Virus record (IMG/VR): IMGVR_UViG_3300033571_029942 | Span: 1 to 36,952 of that record | Origin: a virus | Length of the DNA: 36,952 nucleotides | Direction: 5' to 3' (one strand) | Shown here: positions 9,336 to 17,100 of the stretch, piece after piece | How positions within the stretch are numbered: position 1 is the stretch's first letter | How the letters are laid out: each line of letters starts with the position of its first letter | Made by a program: the position numbers and the translations under genes | Notes under the pieces: generated by a model | Seen by the model: the letters and a program-made list of their open reading frames with translations, nothing else | Told to the model about the DNA's origin: nothing | The model's database searches: none

Positions 9336-10541
9336 CTATTTTATTGATTTTTCACCTCTTGAGTTATAGATCCAAAATTCAAAAGAAATCCCTAGATCGA
9401 GACATGCTTGTTTTTTTCTAATATTTATTGAATATGCTGCTTTGTAAGTGTATTCTGACTTAACCTCTATTATTTTATTATCCCCAATCAAATAAATATC
9501 TGGGTAATACTTTCTTTTCTTCCTTTCAGAATCTAAATACCATATTGTACCCGTGTGCGATTCAATCTCTTTATTGGATACAATTATGTCATCTTCCTTA
9601 TATCCTGCATCTAAAAGATCATTTAAAGCAAATCCTTCATACCCTTGTATTTTTTCAACCCTACCTGAAGGGAAAACAAAAATCTTTTTCTTGTATGACG
9701 TGTTTAAAGATTTTTCAAATGAAGGGGTGTAGTGCATAACCTGCTCCACTCCATATTTTTTAAGCATAGATTCTTTAAATTTTTTCTTAAAATCCTCACT
9801 TTGTACATACCAATCCGTACCTCTTTTTCTCCTGTTCGTTTCTTTAGATTTATTCTTTATCTCCTCCGAGCACATACTGGAATTTCCTCCATATTTTAAA
9901 TTATTGGTTATTCTAGATTTTTCTTTTATTTCTGGATTATCTAAAGAGTGCTCAAATCCATATTTTTCTTTGTTTGTTTTTCTTTTCTTGTCCTGTGTTT
10001 CTTTTAGCTTAGTTGGATGACCACCATATTTTTCCTCGAAAGTCTTTTTAACCCTCTCTTTAAAATCTTCAGTTTCTGTATAGAAATCCACTCCATATTT
10101 TTTCCTGTTATTTTCCTTAATCTTATTTAAAGCACCAGGAACCTCCGTTGGATTTGTAGTTCCGTGATTTTTCATCATAGCCTTGTCAGTTTTATCCTTG
10201 TTATATTTTTTATTACAAGATTCAGACATACACGTCCCGTAATAATTAACAGAATTAGTGGGTTTTATCCCATATCTGTCAATTGAAAACTTTGGCTTCT
10301 TTGCAAACATTCTAGGAGAGTCACAATAGGGACACCTCTCAATTTCATAGAACCCAAACCACACATGATAAAATCTCTGTTGAATAGAAATTTTTTCGGG
10401 ATTATAAATTGGATTTAGAAAAGAAGTCAGAGATTTTAATTGTTCAATATCTTCAGAATCCTTTGAAAGATTCCTTATGATAGTTCCAAAAGCTTTACCT
10501 GTCTTAGATCTCCACCCTTCGATTTTTTGTAATATGCACAT
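9336..10541 (-). CDS. Free-standing PD-(D/E)XK endonuclease with KYG repeats (homing-type)
   Basis: Three parts are visible in this 401-residue protein. Four cysteines near the N-terminus (C70-P-Y-C73 and C104-x4-C109) could bind zinc. Residues about 125-285 hold repeated lysine-rich units centred on KYG (NRKKYGVDFY, FEEKYGGHP, NKEKYGFEHS, NLKYGGNSS, LKKYGVEQV), a pattern I associate with phage homing endonucleases, probably DNA-binding. The C-terminus has P347-D348, then E359-V-K361 (YYPDIYLIGDNKIIEVKSEY), a PD-(D/E)XK core. The gene is set between a possible connector gene and the gp25-like gene and has its own hairpin-like leader, as expected of an intruding mobile gene. The target site is not visible. 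It could instead be a repair-type nuclease. Confidence 0.75.
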   Translation of the reverse strand: MCILQKIEGWRSKTGKAFGTIIRNLSKDSEDIEQLKSLTSFLNPIYNPEKISIQQRFYHVWFGFYEIERCPYCDSPRMFAKKPKFSIDRYGIKPTNSVNYYGTCMSESCNKKYNKDKTDKAMMKNHGTTNPTEVPGALNKIKENNRKKYGVDFYTETEDFKERVKKTFEEKYGGHPTKLKETQDKKRKTNKEKYGFEHSLDNPEIKEKSRITNNLKYGGNSSMCSEEIKNKSKETNRRKRGTDWYVQSEDFKKKFKESMLKKYGVEQVMHYTPSFEKSLNTSYKKKIFVFPSGRVEKIQGYEGFALNDLLDAGYKEDDIIVSNKEIESHTGTIWYLDSERKKRKYYPDIYLIGDNKIIEVKSEYTYKAAYSINIRKKQACLDLGISFEFWIYNSRGEKSIK

Positions 10542-10568
10542 TGGATATTTTTAATATTATATATCCAA
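10541..10568 (-). other. Inverted repeat over the nuclease start codon
   Basis: TTGGATAT (10541-10548) and ATATCCAA (10561-10568) form an 8-bp stem with a 12-nt AT loop. It lies at the very 5' end of the nuclease gene, so it could mask translation initiation. T4 homing endonuclease genes are often silenced early by such leader hairpins. Stability would be modest because the stem is AT-rich. Confidence 0.35.
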
Positions 10569-10584
10569 ATATAATGTATATTTT

Positions 10585-11364
10585 TCAATTCCACTGCAAA
10601 AAATAACTTGGAGTGTTCTCAGAATTTATCTGGTTTATTATCTCAGTTTTCTCGTTCTGTCCAAGAGTTTGGATGTTATTATAGTTAATTCTAACACCGC
10701 CAGGGAGGTTATATTCGAATGTCCCAAGTAATCTACCTATATTAATTTTTGCCTCTGCTAGAACGTATCTAACGAACAATTCGTCATCATATAAGCTTTC
10801 TTCTGGAATAGCTATATAAGCTCTAACTCCTACATCAACACCAGTAAAAAGATTCGAAGATGTTCCTCCATCTGTCTGATATGTTCTGTTAGGATCTCTA
10901 CCATTTATGGTTAATTTTTTGGTGTTTTTATTATAATTAAAGGCATAGCTTTCTAAGAGATAAGCCTTTGCAAGATCAAAGAAAGAATAGAGAACCGTTC
11001 TATAAACTAAGTTGTCCCCAACAAAAGGAGAAAGCATAAGCTCAGATCCAAGGAGTTTAGAGTCACTAAAATCTTTGTCTGGGGTTCCTATTAATCCAGA
11101 TCCATTTACCTCTCTGACGTCATAGACAGATACCACACACCCAGGGAGTTGTATTTGTCTCGTTGCTCTAAAAGATGCGGTAGAAAAAAGCTCCCTCCCT
11201 AGTACAAATATTCTATCCTCTACTGCGTATTGGTAGTTGTCGTACATATAGGCCCTAGCACGTTTAATAATTCTTTTGATCTCTTGATCGTTTAGGTTAT
11301 ATGGCAAAGAACAAGAATGTGAAATTTCGTCTTTGACCTCTTGGATTAGTTCTACTTCTGTCAT
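10585..11364 (-). CDS. Putative virion structural protein, possibly connector/neck type
   Basis: This 259-residue soluble protein begins with an acidic helical region (MTEVELIQEVKDEISHSCSL), followed by a basic helix with an NYQYAVED segment and then strands (RQIQLPGCVVSVYDVREV). That arrangement recalls head-tail connector or neck proteins of large myoviruses, but I cannot name the family. It overlaps the end of the amidoligase-like gene by 4 nt (ATGA), so the two are translationally coupled. A 43-nt spacer with the nuclease leader hairpin follows. A structural role is inferred from order and general look only. Confidence 0.5.
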   Translation of the reverse strand: MTEVELIQEVKDEISHSCSLPYNLNDQEIKRIIKRARAYMYDNYQYAVEDRIFVLGRELFSTASFRATRQIQLPGCVVSVYDVREVNGSGLIGTPDKDFSDSKLLGSELMLSPFVGDNLVYRTVLYSFFDLAKAYLLESYAFNYNKNTKKLTINGRDPNRTYQTDGGTSSNLFTGVDVGVRAYIAIPEESLYDDELFVRYVLAEAKINIGRLLGTFEYNLPGGVRINYNNIQTLGQNEKTEIINQINSENTPSYFLQWN

Positions 11365-12812
11365 TGGGGTGGTTCGTTATTTTCTTTAAAGTTGATTCCT
11401 GGAATACCAGAAGGTTTACTGTTATTATCCTTAAATAGAGGATGTTCATGTTTAGGAAAACCGTCGTTTCTGTCTGGAAACGGTCTTTTTCTCATGCTTC
11501 CTTTTAATTTCTTATCATCCTCTGTGTCTCCAATAACTTCGGTTTCCGGTGAAATTGTAGCCAATTTTCCGATGAACCCGGATCTAATTATACCACCAAA
11601 GACTTCACAGTTAATTTCTTTGTCCTTATTATCTACATATGAATCATGGAGAACATTAGTAAACATGATATCAGAAACCATAATTTTAGATGTGTATATT
11701 TCATTAGAAGTGATTAAATCACATTCTTCCATGCTACAATCTCTTAATGTGGAATTAAATATTCTACAATTAAAAAGGTTTCCTGTTATATCAGATTCTA
11801 AAATGTCATAATCTTTTAGAAGATAAGCCTTGTTTGTTTTAACGTCCTTTATTTGGAATTTTCCAAGATTACTGTCATAGTTTACTAATCCTTCTTTAAT
11901 TCCATTCTCTACTATTAAATCATAAAGAACTTCTCTTATGTTTATAAAAAAAGATCTTATGATTTGAGGATCAGATCTGAGGTCTATCATTATAGTAAGA
12001 TGCGGATAGTTTTTTTGAAAGGTTTCCGGATCAGAAAAACTCGAAGCACTCTTGTAAATCTCCTTTAATCCACTCTTTAGAATTTTTAAATCATTGTCAG
12101 TAAAGAAATCATTATATTGTAAAATCTGGAGAGTGAAAGTGATTACGTAATCAATTATCTCCTTTATAGAGGTATACTTTTTTTGATAATCTGTTCCTCC
12201 TAAATATCTAACCTCAAAATATCCTTCTGGAAGTTTAAGAAAATTTATTCCTAGATTTTTTTCTAAAGGAACATCAAATAAATTCTTATCAATAAAAGAA
12301 AGATTGGATGGATCTACAAACTTATTAGAAGGTAATATCCTTTTGATAGATTTAGCATATAAAGAGCCAGATCTTTCGGGAAATCTTCTATAGATTTGAT
12401 TCTCGTCAAACCCCAATACAAATTTTAGAATATTGAGTTTAGTAATTGAAGGAATTTCTGGATAAATTGATGTATCAAAACTAACGCCAAACTGAAATGC
12501 ACATTTTTTATCGGTGTATCCGTTTTGATCTATCCACTTAAGGGTTTTTATTAAAATGGGAATAGCCTCGAAATAAGGAAGAGGACCAGTGACGAGTTCA
12601 ACCATCTTGGATCCTCCAGAGTAATCTGGCTCTAGCTTAAATGTGCTAGGAGTTGGTTTAAAAAAAGAATGATACTTTTTAAAAACTAGAATCTTTTTAC
12701 CTAATACTTTTCCTAATTCGTACGCAATTTGGTTCCTGTTCTCATTACTATAAAATTCAAACTCAAAACCCACTGTGGCAGAGTACAGAAAATCTCTTGA
12801 ACTAATATTCAT
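11361..12812 (-). CDS. Amidoligase-like protein with pentapeptide-like C-terminal region
   Basis: The N-terminal ~300 residues of this 483-residue protein resemble the COOH-NH2 amidoligases of the glutamine-synthetase fold. These features are VGFEFEFY at 14-21 (metal-binding E17 and E19), PDYSG at 62-66, and MVELVTGPL at 70-78 with E72. The family usually also shows G-x-HVHV; here the matching place reads FQFGVSFD, so the HVH motif is missing and activity is uncertain. Residues about 340-420 have a pentapeptide-like rhythm (FNCRIFNSTLRDCSMEECDL), suggesting a right-handed beta-helix. The end is Pro/Asn-rich. The gene is coupled to the following gene by a 4-nt overlap. Its neighbours are virion-type genes, so it might modify or crosslink a protein or peptide during assembly, which is inference. 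Confidence 0.6.
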   Translation of the reverse strand: MNISSRDFLYSATVGFEFEFYSNENRNQIAYELGKVLGKKILVFKKYHSFFKPTPSTFKLEPDYSGGSKMVELVTGPLPYFEAIPILIKTLKWIDQNGYTDKKCAFQFGVSFDTSIYPEIPSITKLNILKFVLGFDENQIYRRFPERSGSLYAKSIKRILPSNKFVDPSNLSFIDKNLFDVPLEKNLGINFLKLPEGYFEVRYLGGTDYQKKYTSIKEIIDYVITFTLQILQYNDFFTDNDLKILKSGLKEIYKSASSFSDPETFQKNYPHLTIMIDLRSDPQIIRSFFINIREVLYDLIVENGIKEGLVNYDSNLGKFQIKDVKTNKAYLLKDYDILESDITGNLFNCRIFNSTLRDCSMEECDLITSNEIYTSKIMVSDIMFTNVLHDSYVDNKDKEINCEVFGGIIRSGFIGKLATISPETEVIGDTEDDKKLKGSMRKRPFPDRNDGFPKHEHPLFKDNNSKPSGIPGINFKENNEPPQ

Positions 12813-12815
12813 GTT

Positions 12816-12825
12816 CTATATATTC
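12816..12825 (-). promoter_or_regulatory. Candidate late-type promoter box upstream of the amidoligase-like gene
   Basis: On the minus strand this reads GAATATATAG, 3 nt before the ATG at 12812. The 10-mer is identical to the box before the gp25-like gene. It lies downstream of the S1-gene terminator, where a new promoter is expected. The short spacing would leave almost no leader. Confidence 0.35.
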
Positions 12826-12936
12826 ACAAAGGAAAAGATAAATTCTTTAATCTTTTTATAATCTTTCCTGGTCCAATATAATTTAGGATCATTCTTTGAG
12901 TTTTTTCCTATATAGATCTTACTATTAATTAAGTTT

Positions 12937-12953
12937 GTTGTTTTATAAACAAC
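12937..12953 (-). other. Small hairpin in the 213-nt intergenic region
   Basis: GTTGTTT and AAACAAC form a perfect 7-bp stem with a 3-nt loop. No T-run follows on either strand, so it is not a terminator by itself. It lies just downstream of the S1-gene terminator on the minus strand and may protect the RNA end or be chance in AT-rich DNA. Confidence 0.3.
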
Positions 12954-12965
12954 CATAAATAAAAA

Positions 12966-12997
12966 AGAGTTTTACTTAGATATCTAAGTAAAACTCT
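12966..12997 (-). terminator. Rho-independent-type terminator after the S1-like gene (32-nt perfect palindrome)
   Basis: The two 16-nt arms AGAGTTTTACTTAGAT and ATCTAAGTAAAACTCT are exact reverse complements. On the minus strand the stem is followed directly by a T-run (TTTTTT then ATTT), so it suits termination of the S1-like transcript, whose stop is 28 nt upstream. The stem is AT-rich but long. A 13-nt half of the arm also occurs in the leader of the same gene (14148-14160). Confidence 0.75.
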
Positions 12998-13025
12998 AAT
13001 TCAAAAAACCCATTATGATTAGGTA

Positions 13026-14141
13026 CTAAACCTCAATTAATTGCACTTTTAGTGTGGATGGATCCACGCTAGAGACTGAGCAATTTACCGATTGTCCCTC
13101 CTCATAATCTTTAATAGTGTTAACTAATTTCTCCCTCTCAATAAGTCCTGTCATTCCGTTTTCTAATTTAACAAAAACACCGAAGGTTTTTAATTTAGTT
13201 ACCTCCCCTTTATATATTTTCGTTTCATAAGTTTCGCCTAAAACTTCACCGGAGTTATCCTTAAGCTCTTGGAGATTTTTCATTTTTTGGTTTGGCTCGG
13301 TATGAGAAAGAGTGATTCTTTGTGGATTTTTAATGTCAACAACATAAAAAGATATTGTATCTCCCTGCTTTAAACCTTCTAATTTTTCTTTATTTTTTTC
13401 TTCAAAAGGAATCATTCCTGTAAAAATATCATTCCATTCAACAAAAACACCATTAGCAGAAGTCCCAGTAACAGTTCCCTCATAATTTTCACTAAATGAA
13501 AGTTCCCTAACTTTTCCTGTTATAATCTTTCCTAGATATTTTTTGAAGGAAACTACAAAAATATCCCTTTTTTGATCATACATCTCTATCATAACGTTAA
13601 TCTGTTTTCCAACATAATCTTGGAAATTCATGATTCTGTTTGCAGCTGCAAGACTTCCAGGAAGAAAACATTCAAGACCAGTCAGGTCTACCATAAATCC
13701 TCCGTTGCATACGCTCTTAACTTTTACGGAGAATGCGCAATCTTCATTCTTTATTGCTTTAAATAGTTCCTCTCTCAGGACTTTTTCATATCCTGCAGAA
13801 AGAGATCCATTAAAAGATCCAGTGACATCCTTATACACAACCACATCAATAAGATCTCCTATCTCAGCTTGGATATTGGGGTATCCCATTTTTCTAAGGC
13901 TCTTTTCCTCTTTTTTAAGATTGATAACGATTGACTGTCCAAAGAGAGTTTCCCCAATTAGTGTTCCGTTTTCTTTGTTGTGGATTGTTATTCTAACCTT
14001 AGTAGAGGAATTATCCTGTAGATCTTTTCCTTTGAACCAAGAAGCGCCAAATTCTTCAGGAAGAGAGTCTGAATAAAATTTTTCAAGAGTTTCTCTCTCT
14101 GCTTGTTCGTAATCGTAACAACTGTATTTTCCTTTTTTCAT
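13026..14141 (-). CDS. Phage-encoded protein with four S1/OB modules (bS1-like)
   Basis: This 371-residue protein has successive OB/S1 modules at about residues 48-117 (divergent), 135-200, 217-281 and 306-369. The last is the most typical (KGEVTKLKTFGVFVKLENG, then MTGLIEREKL). The third has YEGTVTGTSANGVFVEW and the second has VKSVCNGGFMVDLTGLECFL. Bacterial S1 has up to six such modules and holds mRNA on the 30S subunit. Phage homologues of bS1 have been reported from metagenomic genomes. It may redirect host ribosomes to AU-rich phage mRNAs that lack Shine-Dalgarno sites, or act as an RNA chaperone, though both are inference. It is alone between two non-coding gaps, with its own terminator, suggesting a separate transcript. 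Confidence 0.85.
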   Translation of the reverse strand: MKKGKYSCYDYEQAERETLEKFYSDSLPEEFGASWFKGKDLQDNSSTKVRITIHNKENGTLIGETLFGQSIVINLKKEEKSLRKMGYPNIQAEIGDLIDVVVYKDVTGSFNGSLSAGYEKVLREELFKAIKNEDCAFSVKVKSVCNGGFMVDLTGLECFLPGSLAAANRIMNFQDYVGKQINVMIEMYDQKRDIFVVSFKKYLGKIITGKVRELSFSENYEGTVTGTSANGVFVEWNDIFTGMIPFEEKNKEKLEGLKQGDTISFYVVDIKNPQRITLSHTEPNQKMKNLQELKDNSGEVLGETYETKIYKGEVTKLKTFGVFVKLENGMTGLIEREKLVNTIKDYEEGQSVNCSVSSVDPSTLKVQLIEV

Positions 14142-14147
14142 TTTTGT

Positions 14148-14160
14148 AGAGTTTTACTTA
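14148..14160 (-). repeat. 13-nt leader element repeated in the terminator of the same gene
   Basis: AGAGTTTTACTTA (plus strand) here is identical to 12966-12978 and, inverted, to 12985-12997. It sits 7 nt upstream of the S1-like start codon. In the RNA the leader copy could pair with one arm of the terminator hairpin or serve as a common binding site, for example for the encoded RNA-binding protein. Pure chance in AT-rich DNA is possible but not likely over so short a distance. Confidence 0.5.
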
Positions 14161-14198
14161 TTTTGTATCCAAAGATTGTGGAAAGATTTCCAATTTTA

Positions 14199-17100
14199 TT
14201 ATATTTTTTTGATGCTAAAAGCTTTTTGTAGTTCATCAGGAAGCTCTGGTAATGGATAAACAGGATCAGCAGCACCAAAGAAGAATTTAAAGAGGCCAGA
14301 GACATCTGCAGCAGATCTTAAAAATTCATCTAAATAGACCACATAGAGTGTATTATTTAAACTCATTCTTCTCCATGCTGGGTGGTCATCTCTGAGACGC
14401 AGTGGGTTAATTAAATTAATTACATTTCTTCCCAAAAGAACAGCTATTGGCCACGGAACATTAGAAAGGAGGGAGGAAGCCAATTTGACAACCGGCTGGA
14501 TTATTTCTTCCGGAAGGGGACTTTTTGGGGATCCCAATAAATATTGCCACAAAAGACTCTGTGGTAACCTTGCTATAGGAGGAACCCCTAATCCAACAGA
14601 AACTTGCTCTACCATATCGGTTGGCCTGGCCAAGGGCAAAACGGGAACCTGGGTAAGTTCTAAAAATGGTGGAATAGCACCTTCTGGGTTAAGTGTATCT
14701 CTGACTAAATTCCTGGCCATTTTCTGTATATCCTGTGGCTGTAGATTGATGAATTTTGGTGAATCAATGTCATTGATCTCTGGCATTAATTGTTCTAAAA
14801 TTCCACCATTTAAAACAGTTCCCACTGCTTCTTTAACAAAACCCTTTATCACTGAACCGGGTATAGTTATTTGTGGTATTCCACCTAAACCAGGACTCTG
14901 AGAAAGTTGGTCTTGTTTAGGAGGAAATAATGTGGTCAGCTCAAAAGCTGAAATAGCATTACCAAACCCGCCGCTTAGAGATTCTAGACAGCACAAAGGA
15001 CCTTCTGGATGGGGAAATCTAGAAATTAGTGGTTCTTCTAAATCCAGTGGTCTTTCTAGCTCGAATGGACCCCTTCTCGATAAACCCAGTTTTTTAGAGA
15101 TTAATTTTTTGAGGTCCTTAACCCTAATAACCATTTGTGGGGTTTCTCCATCATATCTCACATATCTAGCAAAATCTTGTGGAGTATATTGTGCTGAAGA
15201 CATTCCGTCCATAAGTCTTAGATAAATCTCTTCGATTATAGGATTGGAAACCTTGGGAAGATCTAAAGGGGAAGGAGCAGAATTGGTAATGCTTAGTGGT
15301 GGAAATGAAAATGTCCCTCCGTAATCGCAAAACGAGAGTGATGAAAATGACCCACCTTTTATTTTTTCCAACACGGAAAATTTGTTCCCCCTCATAAGGA
15401 TATGAGTTATAACCAGAGAAGTGGATCTTATCCCGTCTACCAATTCGCCGAACTCCACCCCGTTCATACTACGTGGATCTTTATTCACACGAAGGAAAAT
15501 TTTACTTTGATTTGATAATTCAGAATTTTCAGAAGAATATTGCGAAGGCGTAGGAATTTTTAGAAGTTTTAGAATCTCTTTAATTTCCTCCTTTATGTTA
15601 ACATATTCAGGGCACTTTAAAGGAACAAAACTAGCCTTCATGTCTTTGAGATCCAAGAAAGATTTGACAATACCAGGGATATCAGTTTTTAGTTTATCTT
15701 TGTCCTTAGGAAAAACTATAGATTTTGGCTCAGGTATACCCGTTTCTATATAATCCTTAATCGTTGTGATTAGAGCATTTTTTCTTTCCTGTATTAAGCC
15801 TCTAAGAGCTTCTTTTTGTGCATTTACATCCGGCTCTGGAACATCCAAAAGAGCTGCCTGTTTTTGATAATCTTTAATTTTACCATCTATCTCTGCTTTT
15901 AAAGCTATCTCCCTGTCCTGTAAATTCCTTATAGCATTCATATTTCCTGGGGCAGGAACACTATCAAATATCTTGGTAAAATTTGTTTGAAGATCGCTAA
16001 GAATTCTTTCTGGTGAATCTATATCATCTAATCCAAAGTTAGGTAACGGGATTAGTTTATCCGGGATTCCAAAAGTTAGTGCCTGTTTAATTTGTTCCAG
16101 AGGATCGGGGAGGGGTGGATCTGATCTTCTTGGAATAAATCTTGGTCCTCTAATTCCCGTTAAAAATAAAGAGCTTCCTGTGATAAATTCTTTAAGATAC
16201 ACGAGAGGAGTAGGCATAAATCCTCCTATGAGAGGAATAAAAATAACTATCATTCCTAATCCTAACGGTAAAGGCAATATTATAGGAGGAATAACATTCC
16301 AGATCATAGGAAGAGGAATCCTAATATAAGGTTGTCCATCAATAGGATTCGGAATAGGTATAGGAATAAAAGCAGGTGGAAGATAGCCAACTGGCCAATA
16401 TTTTAAACCAAAACGAACAGAAGGACCTTGAGCAAGAAAAAATGAAGGATCCTCTATTGGTGGTATTCCGTTAGGATAAGGTAATAATCCAACTGTCGTA
16501 GCATGTTCACAGAATTTTTTCCACCAGCAAGTTTGATAAATCGTAGGACAATCTGAAGCAGGAGGGAGCGAAGTTAAAAAATCACCAAAATTAAAATCAG
16601 ATCCAGCATCTCCACAACAAGCAGGTGGGCAATTTTCCTGATCTGATATTTCTCCTTCTCCTCCACAATTACAACTTTGAAATTTAGTTCTAACTGACTC
16701 TCCTGAGGTCTCTTCTTCTTTTTCTTCTCTCTTCTGAGCTGCAATAAGAAGTAACTCCTCTATTTGATCTTTTCTCCTTTTAATTTCAAAATATGAATCA
16801 AATATAGAGACAGTAACCTCGTCAAAAATAGGTAGAGTTTCGGCTAATCCTTGTGCAGCATTTTTTGATTGTTCCTTTATGTCTCTGATAGCAGGATCTA
16901 CAAAACTCTGCTTATTTTGGTTATACTTTTCACTCCACTTAGGTTTAAAATTTCCCCAGAAGTCTCTAAATTGTTGGTTGGGTTCTCCGTCTCCAATATA
17001 GCTAGATGGTCTTAATTTACTAGGATCTCTGGCATCGTTGTCACCTCTTTCTGTTGGATTAAAAAATAACCAAGTTGAAGCTGATTTCTCTATGAGTTGC

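Noticed and set aside
10585-11364. Naming this gene as T4 gp13, gp14 or gp8
   Set aside because: I see only a general resemblance to connector proteins and no motif that picks one of them.
12813-13025. A small gene in the largest gap
   Set aside because: No credible start and frame is seen. The gap is filled by a terminator palindrome, a hairpin and AT-rich leader DNA.
13630-14076. Long open frame on the plus strand opposite the S1-like gene (148 codons)
   Set aside because: It lies entirely within a confident gene on the other strand and its translation has no family features, so it is a shadow.
14170-14195. Inverted repeat TGGAAA..TTTCCA in the gap after the 1694-residue gene
   Set aside because: The stem is only 6 bp with a 2-base loop and has no following T-run on the minus strand, so it is not a convincing terminator.
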